Assembly (NCBI GenBank): GCA_013433145.1
Contig: CM024191.1
Location: 5,782,501-5,846,500 of the forward strand
From: Ascaris suum
Lineage: Eukaryota; Nematoda; Chromadorea; Rhabditida; Ascarididae
Reading direction: 5' to 3'
Length of the DNA stretch: 64,000 nucleotides
Within the stretch, counting starts at the first letter, position 1. The number at the start of each line of letters is the position of its first letter. The notes under the pieces are model-generated. The model saw only the letters and a program-made list of their open reading frames with translations, was not told the DNA's origin and did no database searches. This document shows positions 1 through 13,570 of the stretch, one piece after another. The position numbers and the translations under genes were made by a program.

Positions 1-572
1 ACATTCATTTAATAATGCGAGCAAAAGACCGAATTGGTTATGATGAGAAATCGCATACCAAAAGATCTCATATGTTTATAGCGCTTAAATCAAATGAAAT
101 AAAACCATGAGTATTTTTGGACAGCTCCTCTAATTCCAACCTCTTCATATAGTCGCGAAAAAAAAATTGAAGCTCTACATTTTGCATGCAAGAAAATGAT
201 TTAAATTTTAACCTAGTACGTTATTTTACCTGACTAGAAAACATGTTAATTCTAAACCACAATACTCCATATAAAGTTGTAAAATGCAAAAGCGTAAACT
301 ACAAAATCAACTGAATGAGGGAGCAATAAATTTACAAAATCAATGAAAATAAAAAACACACGAATAATTACTTATTACACGGGAAAAACGCCACCAAATG
401 TCAATGAGGGGTGAAAGGTGAGATAGGTGAGAATTCTGAAGTAATAATATGACGCAATATCCTGAAAAAGGATTTCAGCTGCAATCTACGATATTGAAAA
501 AAAAAAACTACCATCTTGCTAAGAAATTGAAAAAAAAAGAGAGAGATGAAATAAAAGAGACAATTTCTCAAC

Positions 573-3500
573 CTCCATGACTTCTCTTTCGCATGCTGAC
601 AATTGCTCGACGCTATCTGATATCACCTTTCTGACCGGAACTCCATCGGCACAAACCAAATTCAGCTCGCTGCCAGCTACTGCCTAAAACCAATTCTTTT
701 GCTAAGAGAACAGTAGAAAAATAGTTCAAAACTCAGGCTAACTCACACAGCTACCTCTGCCTAATTTTTTTTTCTTTCTAAGATGATGCCTTAAATCTAA
801 TCAATACGGAAGCGTGTGTTTTATAACAAGAAACAGAACTAGTGCCCTCGATTGGTTGTTTTCTTTCGTCTGAAACATGCTAATACTCTCATAATAATTC
901 AATAAGAAAATATCGACCAAGCAGCAAGCAAACGAGGCTTGTGAGAGATGCTTTTTCGTCGGTCGGGTAATTACACGAAACCTTGAAACCTCAAAGAAAA
1001 AAGAAAGGGAAAAAACCAATTAATATTGACCAAGCTTTCTACATTGCGTAAAGAAATTTCTTTCATGAACTCCATGAAAAACTAAAGAGTAATGTCGATA
1101 CTGATAGAGAAGACCACCAACACTACCGAAAAACCTGTAGTTTTACTGACGCTGAAATTGGAATCACCGCTACAGAGAGATACACAAATGTACATAACGC
1201 ACAAATGCTAGGTCACCCAAACATTTTCTTAAAAAACCGCAAAACGTAATGAAGTTGCTAAGCAGGATCGATAAAAAAAGCTGCAAAATGAATTGAATTC
1301 CCGTAAACTATAGAACGACAAAGCACATCAACAAGCAATATTCGCTCAAAAAGCTAGAATAAGAACCACTTACATGCCACTTCCAAGCATTACTCCTAGC
1401 AATTGCTCCGGCGACGCTGACATACTATAGTAGAAAGAATGTTATATAAGGCTGATTATTATCGCAATCACACTTTTCAGATGAAGCGTACATAAAAAAA
1501 TATATGTCATCGAATAAATCAAACAATCCCCCTTCTTTGTCACTATTTCTTCACATGTCTCTGCCACAGAAATGGAATAATAAATCGTGCGCAAAGCTCT
1601 TCAGCGATAGAACGAAATCCAGAACAAATTAGCAGAGAAAGCTCGTTTATTAACCTACTAAACAATAGCACCTACAGAACAAAGTTACCTGAACAAGCTC
1701 AGCGGCGCTATTGTTTATTTCGAGTACCGCATTCTTCACTTGTGCCTCGTTGTCCTCTTGATAGGGCAAGATATGTTGTGCACGAGTGTCGAAACTCTCC
1801 GAATTCACAAGCGCCACCATGTCGTCCTGCCAATTCTTAAACAACAACAGTACTTGCATTTCAATATAACTAACCAAAAAAAGTTTACTGCAGACAGCAT
1901 ATCATTATAATGCGCCAACTTCACTAGCACTATCGCGAAAGCTACTCAACTCATCAGAAATAAGTGAAATTAGAGTCTTTAGAGAAAGCTGGCGATCAAG
2001 AATTGGCACTTTCTCACTTTCACTGTTATCAACTGTACTCCCTCATCCACATCTCCACTGGCCCCACCCCCCCCCCCCCATCTTTCTCATCAAAACGAAA
2101 TAACCAAAAATGAAGCCGAATCCTTCTGACTACTATTTTTAAAGATTGAAAATGGTGTTAATCCGTAGGGTTAAGCAGTACGATAACATGCAATTTCTCG
2201 CTTCTTTTCTAAGCAGCCTCATCAACGAATACCGACGTGCGATAAAGACAACGTGAAATACTGTAGAAACAAGCAGAGACCTTCATCTGGAGGGTAATTT
2301 GAGAGCAATCTTGCAGGAAGACGGCAAATTTCACCGCAAGTTGTAATGCGCTTCTTTGCCGAGGCCAGCGATCAACCAGCTTTGAATGACGCTGCTCTGA
2401 ACAATGACAAAAAAGATGAAAAAAGCACTCATATAGACGAACTTTTTTTTTTGGGGGGGGGGGGGGGAATGAATTAATAAAACATGTGCGCGTTAAATCA
2501 CTTGCAAAGTGCACCCGACTAGAACCAAACCATAAACATTCCGAAAAAAAAAATTTGCCATTAGGAAAGAGGTGGGAAAAGATTTTGTGCCCGGACATGC
2601 AACTCTCTCAATTTCGTGCCCAAACATGCAATTCTTGGGATTTCGTGCTGAAGTGCAATTGCTTCGGCAAATATCTTAGCGCATGGAACTGTAGCGTAGG
2701 TAAGTTGCATTACAAACTAAAGAAACTGTTCCTTGGAAAATGAATGAAAATCTCAAACACATACGGTTTTGCAGAACAATGCATTCAAATATCCTTTCAT
2801 CCACTTCCTATAAATCAGTCCCATTATGAGTGTTTACACTTAACCATATCATCTAGTAACTTTTATCAAGGCAAATCCACTGCAAATAAGAATCAAAGAC
2901 TGTTATAAAAGAACCATAGCAAATGAAGCCATAATAAAAGAGAAAAAAGAAAAAGATGTAAAGCCGAACCGATGTCACCGATGAGCCTTTCGATAGCGTT
3001 TACTGTCTCACGATTATCAACATGCATCATCTGTGCTTGCTGCTCTAATGCTTTCACTAGCTGATGTCCCTCACTCATTGTCGTTGCATACGCCTTAAAG
3101 AAACATTGCATAATAGTTGACATTTGTGACTTCTGTTATTGATAAAATGCTGAAGCGTAGTTCGTTCAATGAGGAAATATCCTAAAATGCCTATATTATA
3201 TTTCTTGTGGTTTTCTTCTGGAAAAATAATAACGAACGATTAAGCCTTCAGCTGATCACCGCCTAATATACAGCTTATTCGCCTCGTGTTTCCATTCTGC
3301 CCATTTAATGGGATTTCATCTTCTCTCATGAAAATATCAAATATTCAAGAAATTAATGGTGGGCTCAAAATCATCAAATCTAAAAAAGAACAGTGTTCTC
3401 GTTGTCGACTAACAAGAGCACTTGTAGGTAGATATATAGAAATACAATTCAAGCCAACATCTGTTATTTCCGACACAAAGCATTCGAAATTGTGGCCTCG

Positions 3501-6500
3501 GTGAGCTGCCGCCTCTTCCCCCTTCTCCCTCCTCCCCCTCTCTTCCCCTCCAACGCTAAATAAACAAGCAATCGCCAGTCTATAACTTCACAACCGGACA
3601 AACCTGTGCCGTAGCATCGCTCTCGATCATCCATTCCTCTTTGCGCTGCTCTCCTTCCTGCACACATGTTGACACTCGCTCGTATTGTGCGCTCTTCGCA
3701 TCCATTCGTGTGTACCATTCCGTTATCTCGTTGTAATGAGTATGGAAGAGGACCGATTTGTTTAACAGATCTCGTCGCGCCTCAACCTGAACCCTCCATC
3801 CAATCAATCACACTTTTATTTACAACTAAACATTGAGGCATGGGTGCTTCATGATCGGCCCATTTTGAGAAATTTCCAAAAAATGTTCAGTTTTGCTACA
3901 CCGCCATCTTAAAGTTTGACTACCATGTCCTGAATCACGAACTGTTGCAAACATATGGAGAACCCATATCAACACTCTTCAGCTTTTCAATTGTTCAATT
4001 GTAATCCAGTTGCTTTCCGTCCTGCTCTCCTCTCCCTCTCTCATACTTGCTTGGACATTGGAACTATGGCGTGTTTTTCAGTTCTAACTGTCATTCCGAT
4101 CAAAACATTCGAAGTGGATACACTTATTTCTACCTCTTTAATCCACAATTTTTGTTGGATGAAAACATGATGCAACAAAACGAAAGCCCACAGAGCAATA
4201 AAATATGAGACAGTTTTTTTTTTGAAAACAGATGAGACGAACCCTGGCCGAGAATGATTCGATACGCCTTCGCAGTTCGTCCACTACGGCGTTCATCTGC
4301 TTAACATCGCATTCTCCTTTAAATAACAATACGTTACTACCATTTTCAATTTCATTTGTCCTCTCTTTCAAATATCATTCGCAATTACTGTAAAAAACAC
4401 CAATCAATGTCATACTGTATAATAAACCCCAAAAAATTATAGATGAGATATACTATAATATGAGGGAACTCACCGGACTCAATTATTGTGTTCGATGCGG
4501 TGAACAACTTCTCAGCATTCGAATATGTGTTGGACGCGACTGAACGGAAGTGAGTATGATTCCTTTGCAGCACTTTGGCTTGAGCTAGATTCACACCGAT
4601 TGCTGTATTCTTGTTGAGGTACGCATCGCCATGTTGCTCTAACCATTGTAACACCTCAAATTATTCCTCCATCCACAGTGCAATCAATTGTTTTTATCCT
4701 ACCCTCTGCCGAAGAAATAGTATTGCATAATTTCTAACAGTTGCTCTATGCATTTTTGACTGAAAATTTTACCCGCTAGAAACACCGATCAATAACGACC
4801 TCTACAAGATTTGCTCCAAAGCATTGGATTTTTTCCCTCATAAACTTTTTTGATTACGGTAGTCAAATTGCAAAGCGCATCTCCTGCTTCCTACAAGGAT
4901 CGAGGGATTCTGCGCAAAATAAAGATATTTAATGCTACGATAAATTCCCTGTGAAGCAATAGTGATTTCTTGAAAATGATGGGAATTTTCCACACTACGA
5001 CAGGGATTTGCTGCAGGGCCATAGGGATTCCCAGCAGGCGTCAACACGTTTAAGGATGTACCATTTTCTTGCAAAATCACAGCATTTCTTGCAAGGCTTC
5101 GGAGGTTACCTGTGAAGCTCCAATGTTCCCCACAAACCGCAGAGACTCAATGGATACTGCAAGGATTCTCTACAAAGCTGAAAGCATTTCCTGTAAACTG
5201 CAGGGCCCAGCTATAAGCTGCAGGCGTCCCATACAATGCTGTCCGCAAACAGGCTGCGAGGATTTTTGAACATTCTAAGGATTCCCCTGAAGACTGCAGA
5301 ATTCCTATAAGGCCATATTGACTCCCTATGAATTATGCGTACTCAGTACAAGTCCGTTGGGATACCTTACAAGCCGTACGGATTTCCTGCAGGATCACAG
5401 CGATTGCCAAAAAACTATAAGGTTCAGTTATATGGTTACAGCGTACAATGACGTTCGCGTCTACAAATGAAAGCTACACACATTCCCGATATCATAAAAA
5501 CCTATAATAGATATATTAGATGAGCAACGCACACAACAGATAAAAAGCAGAAAAAGGCGCACAGTCTACATGCTAGCAAAAATGTACACGAAGTAAAATG
5601 TGAATTATTAGTACCCTCTATGCAAATTCGTGTGCATACCCGAAATGCAAGGGGGTATTAGCATATTCTCTCTGTTGAACACTGAAGATTCCAAATCGTT
5701 AAGAACATGAATGCAGTAACAGCAATATTTTTCCGGACGGCAAAATAAAGTGTAATAAAAAATGGCTCACTCGTTGAGTATCAGTCTCGAAAGCGATCAA
5801 CGCCAAACGTGAGTGTAATCTGATCTTCCTCTCTTGCCACTGCGCATGCATCTCCTTGTGTGCACGTGTAATTTGTTGTATCACATCCACAACGTGCTTA
5901 TAGGAATTGTTCTGCCCAATTACGTCTCCTCCAAGCGCTTTTAGTAACTGCGTCAACGAACGTCCTTCACCCACCGCCTATTAAGAAAAACAAATAAAAT
6001 ACGACTAGATCACTATGGAAATCATTTTTTGAATGTGGCCTTAAAAATTATACGACAGTTTCCCTCACAGATGGAAACAATCGAAATACCTCAGCATATG
6101 TCTGTAGGAACGTTTCGCCGAAGTGTTCGTGTTCGGCGATGGCCGCCTCAAGTTCATCACCTGTGCATTGGCCAATGCTGCTACATGCTTCGACGCCTAC
6201 CTTGCGCATCCACATCGGCACGTTTGATAAGTACTGAAAATTTGCTCTTAAAAACGTCGTCTGATCTTCTTAGCACATAACGCCTCTTTGCGAAGACATT
6301 TACGAGAAAATGCTTAAAGAGCCAATTTCATCGTTATCAAATCAAACATCTTCTAATAAATAATATTCTCATGAACCCTCGAATTTTTGCTTAAAAGCAA
6401 TTACCTAGAAGCATAATGGAGTTTCCAACGTTTAGACGGCAGAGAAGAAATACAAAAGTGGTGGAACATCAATTTATTGAGACAAAGTCCATATAAAAAT

Positions 6501-9500
6501 GCTATGAGTTCGAGTGTTTCAAAGACATCGCCAGAATTGCATTCAGTGATTGTTTTACTTAATCATATCTGACACCACCTCACCCACAACTCACCTGTTC
6601 GGGGAAATTGCTTTTAAAGGTGAAATCTTTTTTGCTCAGAATAACGAGGCATGGCTTAACGACAGCGTACACACCGTTTACAATAATAAACATTATATGC
6701 AAAAGATGCACTGCAAATAAGAATATAGATGAAAACTATAACTGACGAGATGGCTTTTACGATGAAAGGAGAGTGCTTGGTCGAGTAGTCGTGTCCGCTG
6801 CTCCAGCGCATGCTTGAACCTTCGCCACTCCTCCTCAAGTCTCATCGCCACACTTTCGATTTGCACTTTTCCATAGTTGCCTATTTCTAGCAGACGTTTC
6901 GCCACACTCATCACATGCGATACATTGATATCCGCATTCTATAAAATACAACCTCCAATTAAAAAAAGCACAAATCCTCTCTATATGACAAAATCAAGGT
7001 ATATGCTTTCCATTTAATATATGATTCACCTTACACGAAGTTTAGTGATTGTGCGGCAACAAATCCGCACCCATAATGAGTCATGGCAACGTTTTACAAC
7101 CAATCAGTCTTGCATATGAAAATGCCGAGAAAAATACTTGTCACTGAATAACAATTGATCAAAAGACGATAAACCAATAAAAGTACTTAAGGAATCAGAT
7201 AGGAAATAGAAATACAAACGCTAGCATTATTCGCGAATTCACGCTGGTCGGCAATGAGTAAACTGGTTGACTGCTCCGAATCGCCAATCTCAAGAAAACG
7301 TTGCGCTAGCAATGCAAAGTGCACTCGAACCCACTCGAACATCTGCAAATACACAACTTAGTCTCATTTTCATAACCACGCCTTAATGAGGCTATAAAAT
7401 CTCCATCAGAAGCAGTTCAGAACAATCGCGACACATACATACATGCACAAACCAGTAGTTAATTCCGAGCGTTGTAAATGGTTCCCGACACTACGACAAC
7501 ATATAGACATTCCACTGAACGCACTTCATGGTGGAAAACGGATAGTCGCCAGTCATTTGAAAGATTTTCCTGCCCAACACTTTCAGTTTTAACGCCGCCT
7601 CATTCAAACGGCCCTGCACACAAAAGCGCGCCACTGATTGCACTTCCGTTCTTAACGGAATCTAGTCACGACCGCACACCTAACGCCCGTCAGCCAAAAA
7701 AAAAAAAAAAACGCCACCGATATATCCTAATCCCTTTTGCTATCCACGCCATCAGAGCGGATTCATTTTGACGCCCTCTGCATCAACCATAATAGGAAAG
7801 CAGCACTAATTACAATCATTAGCTACACAAGTATAAAAGCATATAAAGAGCCGAAAATAAAATTTTCATGGCGAAATGTCGCTCGTTAAAGGCTGCAAAA
7901 TGTTGCTTACATATCTCGGCAAGGACATGGAGATCCTCTCCACTAACACATTTGGGGTAAACTGCACCGATTTTTGACTCATGTCCCGCTTATACATCTT
8001 ACTCGTCGTATAAATACTGAGCTATTACTGATTGTGCCTCCTTTATAGCAAAGAAAAATTGTCAACGAACCTTGCATAGACAAACATTTTCAACAATGCA
8101 AAGCAATATTAACGCAGTAAAAAGTATGAAATTTTTCACGCTCAACAATAGAATTAGAAAACAACACCAATACAGAAGTGAAATACTGCTGATGACCAAA
8201 AAATATGATCAAATTTAATCACCACTAGAAGTCTACATATAACGAAAGCATTCACGCGATAGTCGCTATCAGTGAAAGACCTTACTTTTGCTGCACTCAC
8301 CACATTAAGAGGATTCACAATTAATCAGACGTGTGTAATCAGCGAAATCAGGACACGAGCCCTATCTGAATGCTCAGCTAAATGCACGACACCGAAACAT
8401 CCCTTTACATATACCTCTCCGCTATTCTTTCTTTAGTTGCTTAATTTCTTTTGAATACGTGCAACCACATGTTTGAAAAATTCTCTGCAGTTCTTTCATG
8501 CAAATTGCTGAGAATATGCATATAAGTAATGAGGTCTTCCCACTCTCCTTCTCACTGATGCTTTCGGATATACTGGAAGTATGGGCTGCTTCAAGAACTT
8601 CTATCAACAAATGAACAGTTACTGCGCATTCACCATACCAAAATAATAAGCAACGAAACATATAAACCAAAGCTAGGAATTTACTTTCTCGGCATCTTGT
8701 TCGAATAGCTTCAGTTGATAGCAGTGATCCAACTTTTGCCTCCGCGTCTCCCATTGTATAAATAAATCCTCCCTTAAACAGTGTCATTATTATAGCTCTT
8801 TTCATAGGAAACCTAAATCAAGCACAAAGCTTTAATGTCTCACATAATCCCCAGCTGCGAAGCTTGAAGATGAATCTCAGAGACATGAAAGCGCACGACA
8901 ATCAAGTGCTGTTATCACCCAATACCTCACATGAAAACAGTAACGACTAGACAGACAGTGCATGCATCCGACATTCCTTTTTACGACGAAAACTTTCAGT
9001 ATACAGTGATACCTTGATCAAGCGCATAATGTGAGAACGTCCATTAACATTTACAGCTGTCTCAATTAGATGCAGTATGTCACCCTCGTGTGCAATGCAA
9101 TTTGTGGCTGCCACACTTTGATAGACTTGTTGCTACTCATGTCCACGTCGATTTTCCATATCATTTACACCATTTTGGTCTAACGTTAACAGTAGGGGTA
9201 TTCTGCCGGGCTCGAAAATCAATTCCCAGTCGACAAAGTTCGTCCGCGAAACAAGCCTGTATCCTAGATTCGATGCGTCTCAACCTAGCGAAGATAGCAT
9301 TTCCGCAAAGGCTTTTATACTGCCTATAAGCTGAGCAGTTTGAGAACGAGACTGTGGAAGCGCCAAGCAAGGATAATAGGAGAAAGGGCTAACTTTGAAG
9401 AACGAAGGGATTCGACGAGTGCGGCAAGATGAGGCAGTGCAGCGGCAAGATCAGGATTCGTAGATGCAGCACCACTAGACGAGTTATATCCATCATCAGG

Positions 9501-12345
9501 TGTCACACCTCCCGACCCAGCTATTCGCTGATGAATCTGAAACCACATTTATCCTTCTCAATTTCACCCCATGTAACGACAGCTGAGCCAATATACTGCT
9601 CATACCATAGTCCAAACATCCACTCCTACTAATCTACTATTAAGTACTATGTTTGTCTAGGATGCTTCTATAGAACAACAGTATCGTCAAGTATTTAAAT
9701 AACGCTGTTCAATAATGATGGTCGTATTGCGACATTTGTCTGTATTATCATTACGACGATTGTAGGTCTCAACCGTAGATTTTCATACCTCAGAGGCTTT
9801 ACATAAACAGAAGAATACGGTGTAATACGTAAGGTGTATGTAAAAAAAAAGTTATTTAACGGATCTTTTTATGCATCACTAAGAACTAATAATTCGTTAC
9901 TAAGCACAGCACAATAAAATGAGCCATGCAAATGCAGAAAAAAGAAATCGTTGTTGATCTAATACTCAAAAAAGAATGCTCAGCTTTAAAGCGCAAATTT
10001 AAAGCATTTTAATGCTGTTTCTGGGCAGCAATTAAAGCTTTCATATTATATGATGTGAGCAAAGTTTAGTTCAGAGACGTAACACTCCAACTGAGGAATC
10101 TGTTGCAAAGGGACAATCGACTGTCTCCCTTTTCATTTCTCTTCGTTAAAAAAGATCCTCTCTCACTAGATGGACCAAAGAAAAAGGCACAGGCAAATGA
10201 AAAGAAAAAAATACCCTCTGAGCTTCGGCCTGCAGCATTTCAATTGGAGCAGCGAGGAGCTTCTTCTTAAGAGCGACATGGGCCGTAGTCGATCGCTCGG
10301 CCGTCACTACATCTACCGGCAACTCGCCGTTCTTCATTTCGTCGCGATAGGTTTCGAAGCTTCGCATAACGTCAATTATTTGCCATATTAATTTCTCCAG
10401 CTCCTTAAATCGTTATATACATTTTATTCTCTCGCTCTACAGAGGTGCTTTGATTTTTTTTAGTTTGACCTTCTACTTTATCTCTAAAAATATATTAGAA
10501 ACATAAGAGGAAGTGAAAATTAACATCTAACTGAGGGAGAAAATTCACTACTTAATCCAAACTTCTTTCCAACTGAAGACTGAGTATCGCAAGAGAGATA
10601 AGGCTGAGGTTTCATAAAGTTTTTACTTACAAAAAAGCTAACATCCGAACGTAATACATCTATATGACCTATTGTCCTCTATTTCTTGCTTAAAAACCTC
10701 GAGTAGTATAGTATATTTGACAATGGAAAATTTTCATTTCAATCAAGAGAGCATTCACTACGAATAAACGTCTCTTCTATCGCTTCCATTGCCCCGATTC
10801 AATGCTTCTCTGATCCTGTTGTTTCCTGCGATTCTTTTTTAAAGACAGTCACTCCATCTCACTGCAGGTCGGCCTCTACTTCTTTTACCAATCCGTAATG
10901 TCCACTCCGTTATTCTTTCCACCTAATCGTCATTTTTCGTTACGGATATCTTCGCCACCCATCTAAATGGCTACTGTTCCAACCAGCAAGCACAATAAAA
11001 CTTACTAATCGCGTTTCTAGCCACTCATCGTGATCATAGAACAACGTGCCACCCAAATCTCTCGTGAGCTGTGCCGGCTCAATATAACGCATCAAACCAT
11101 CGACTGATATCATTTGCACTTCGAATTTATATTTGCCACTTGAAACCGAAGTTTTATGCTTCTCCCAGAAGTTGTCCGGTTTGATTATGAGCACCACATG
11201 CACTACGGCCGGAAAATGTTCCTGAAATTGCTCTTTGCAATAGCATTGCATATTTTTCATCTCTAGTTAGTTGTTCTCTTATCATCACTTAAAGATGGCG
11301 AACTCCGAAACGCTCCACTTATAAGATGATTTTGTTTTTCGATATTCTTCTATCAATTCACCTAACCGTTTCATTCTTGCGTCTTCTATTTCCTAGACAG
11401 CTCCACAGCTCTCATCCTTCTCTAACGAATACGAAAAAAGATCTATGCGAATAAACTTTTCAATAACCTATCCAAGTTTCTAAAGCATAAATAAAGTGAC
11501 ATCATCACTGGGAAAAGGTTATCGACTACATTGCGTCAGATTTCCATCAATCCAAATTCATGTTCAAATCCAACAATTTCTAAACAAAGAGTGACATAAA
11601 GCCAAACCTGTATACACTTAAGTATTGGTTTCACGTTGTTCCAGGTAGTACCTTTACGCATATCGATAACAATAACAAAGCCATGCTCTTTGAACTCATC
11701 GCTGAAATCAACAATTTATAGTACTTACCAAAGTAAATGCCAAGGAAAGAAAATAAACTAATTTTGTGGTTAATGAATATATCCAACACAAATGAAATCA
11801 TAATAAGCTCATAAACGCATTTATCGGTTGCAAAAAAATTCCATCCTTCAATCCAAAACCACTTTAGACCTCAACAAGCACTCTTATGCAATGCCACCTC
11901 TGGAACGACGATATAAATGGTCGGATTTTTATCTCGGAATATTTCGCAGCATGAGTGAATTCCATAGCAGAATAAAAATATGCACTCTAGCACTACGCCA
12001 CATGTGCAGATTATCTGCATGGTGTCTGTTCTTTTGATTTTTTCACACCTCTGCACAACATAACACATAAATAATCCGAATGGATCGTATAAGATACGGT
12101 TGAGTGCAGATATCAAAGTCTTCAAATTTCAAGTTAAAAGAAAACACTTACGCAGTGACAGCATGGAGGTACAGCAGAATATTCCTAATATGGTCAGGAT
12201 TAATGGGTGATGAGCTCTCTCGCGCCGGGAACACGATAACTGGCCGACCTTTTCGATCACGAGTGCCGGGCAATTGCGCTACTCGATCGCGCAGAACATG
12301 AAGAATATCCTCCGCTTTGCGGCAGCCCTCGTGAAATTCTTCCAT
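573..12345 (-). CDS. unc-73: Trio/UNC-73 Rho guanine-nucleotide exchange factor, N-terminal part (17 exons, 3' end outside window)
   Basis: This is the N-terminal half of a Trio/Kalirin/UNC-73 GEF, a cytoplasmic Rac/Rho activator used in axon guidance and cell migration. The start is ATG at 12345. Exons: 12152-12345, 11608-11701, 11006-11221, 10215-10403, 9394-9536, 8685-8772, 7220-7342, 6747-6938, 6090-6233, 5771-5977, 4474-4654, 4243-4316, 3604-3786, 2970-3093, 2281-2396, 1689-1835, 573-683. All phases join into 842 codons. Residues 1-168 are the Sec14/CRAL-TRIO domain (SRDRKG-like start, then HVVLIIKPDNFWEKHK). The rest is spectrin repeats, with LDHCYQLKLFEQDAEK, VMSVAKRLLEIGNY and VASNTYSNAEKLF close to Trio. 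The DH-PH, SH3 and later domains must lie left of position 573. Exon boundaries are inferred by eye; family assignment is very firm, and the gene symbol is by nematode orthology. Confidence 0.95.
1374..1424 (-). other. Possible 51-nt in-frame cassette exon inside unc-73
   Basis: Between the exons at 1689-1835 and 573-683 lies a 51-nt open segment (17 codons, phase 0 to 0) flanked by CTATAG and GTAAGT. It would add a short peptide beginning YVSVAGAIARS inside a spectrin repeat. The flanking exons align to Trio without it, so if used it is alternative. Conservation is unknown. Confidence 0.35.
2453..2467 (+). repeat. Poly-G run of 15 bases next to a T run
   Basis: T10 followed by G15 within an unc-73 intron, between the exons at 2970-3093 and 2281-2396. 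Confidence 0.85.
4880..5420. repeat. Degenerate tandem repeat, about 20-21 bp unit, in an unc-73 intron
   Basis: This intronic stretch repeats an imperfect unit of roughly 20 bases along the lines of GGATTCCTGCAAAGCTGCAG. Readable copies include GGATTCTCTACAAAGCTGAA near 5171 and GCATTTCCTGTAAACTGCAG near 5183. The copies are strongly diverged and vary in length. The boundaries are approximate and the array sits in the intron between the coding exons at 5771-5977 and 4474-4654. Confidence 0.6.
7531..7623 (-). other. Second exon-like segment in an unc-73 intron
   Basis: This minus-strand open segment follows a good acceptor (TTTTGTGTGCAG) and can end at a GTTCAG donor, giving 31 codons in phase 0. 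It reads RLNEAALKLKVLGRKIFQM, again spectrin-helix-like. Including it would interrupt the QDAEK-MFEWV junction that matches Trio, so it is not part of the main model. Confidence 0.25.
9013..9084 (-). other. Exon-like segment in an unc-73 intron (spectrin-helix-like)
   Basis: This is an open minus-strand segment between the real exons 9394-9536 and 8685-8772, ending at an AAG|GTATCA donor. The frame stays open to about 9130 and reads NCIAHEGDILHLIETAVN, which resembles the helix pattern of a spectrin repeat. Its phase does not fit between its neighbours, whose junction already matches Trio. It could be an alternative exon, a relic of a duplicated repeat, or chance. Confidence 0.3.
11006..12345 (-). 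other. unc-73: Sec14/CRAL-TRIO domain exons of unc-73
   Basis: The first three coding exons (12152-12345, 11608-11701, 11006-11221; phases 2, 0, 0) encode the lipid-binding-like Sec14 fold that opens Trio-family GEFs. Visible landmarks are GFVIVIDMRKGTTWNNVK, then HVVLIIKPDNFWEKHK and a DHDEWLETRL end, in Trio order. The upstream acceptor that would place the 5' end of the mRNA is not clear: the nearest AG is 8 bases before the ATG and lacks a good pyrimidine stretch. A further non-coding or alternative first exon is possible. Confidence 0.92.
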
Positions 12346-13570
12346 CGCAAAATCTCAGCACCTCATTACTCCTAACCCTGCAAGACGCTCCTTTTAATTA
12401 ACATCATTCCGCTGCTCCTCTAGTGAGGAATACGCTATGGACGTGAACATCTCAAAGACTACTACCCTCGAAATACCTATCCATCATATGCGAACTGTGC
12501 AGCCACCAACAAATGCCTATATGTAAGGAGCGGAACGCATCAGCTCCCTTAGATCTGTTCAAGAAAAAATCTTTGGGGGTTTTTGGAGCCACATTTTCAC
12601 CAAAATTTCTTCCATTTATGCCTCTAAAGAACTACACGTCTACAACCTGTCGAAAGGTGATTTTATTTTCAATATTACACAAGTACGCGAACAATTTGAC
12701 TAAAATAGTACCTGAAAAAGTAAGACACTGCATTCGGCATCTCAGCGATCGCAAAACAAACGTCAAAAAATGAGCCATGCCGCATAACAACATCAAAGCC
12801 ATAAACGTTTCAGCTAATAACTCCTCTTCATCAACAGGTAAATATTATCAAAATTACTGAACTAATTAAACCCATGCAAATATTAGCATAAGAAAGAATT
12901 TCCTAATTAACCTATAAATAATTTACTAAAGCATGTGTAACTCTCAAATTATTCTATATTTTAGCGCAGATAATCGCTAAATTTTCAAAACATTTTAAGA
13001 GCTGAAAACAATTTTTGCATAATCTATACTTTCTTTTTCTCCGGCTTATCCAATACGAACGAAAAGTCACTAAATAATTCTTATTACTGCAAAAAAAAAA
13101 ACGACGACAACAGAGTCAGTGGAAATTTTTTTCTTTAATTGAAAAAAATCAACTGAAATTCATAAAGGGGGAATGAACGAAGTTGGAATGAAATTTATAA
13201 ATAAACGAAGAGAGAAGCGGTAAGAATTTTACAATTATCCATAGTATTGAAGAGCTACGTATAGGTGTTGTTTGCATTTCATCAGATAGAGCTCTTAAAT
13301 GTAAATATTTAACCACAACGTTTCAACTATTCTCTCTATTAAGCAATGCGACAAACGCTTAATAGCGAAGCATTAGAGATACACAAACGAAAAAAAAAAA
13401 CAAAACAAAACAAAACAAAGACGACGCTCGAAATATGCAAAAAGTGCCACCGAAACTGGCACCGTTTGCGCTCTCATATTTCGCCTCATCCGAGAAAACA
13501 ATTTCGTAAACTAGAAACAACCAATAAAATATGCAAAATAATTGCATCATACTTTAAGCAGTGAAATTGC
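12346..13570. other. Spacer between the unc-73 start and an ankyrin-like gene
   Basis: About 1.2 kb upstream of unc-73 and downstream of the minus-strand terminal exon at 13571. Short open frames on both strands are A-rich and lack splice support. It must hold the unc-73 promoter or outron and the 3' UTR of the next gene, but no distinct motif was recognised. Confidence 0.5.
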
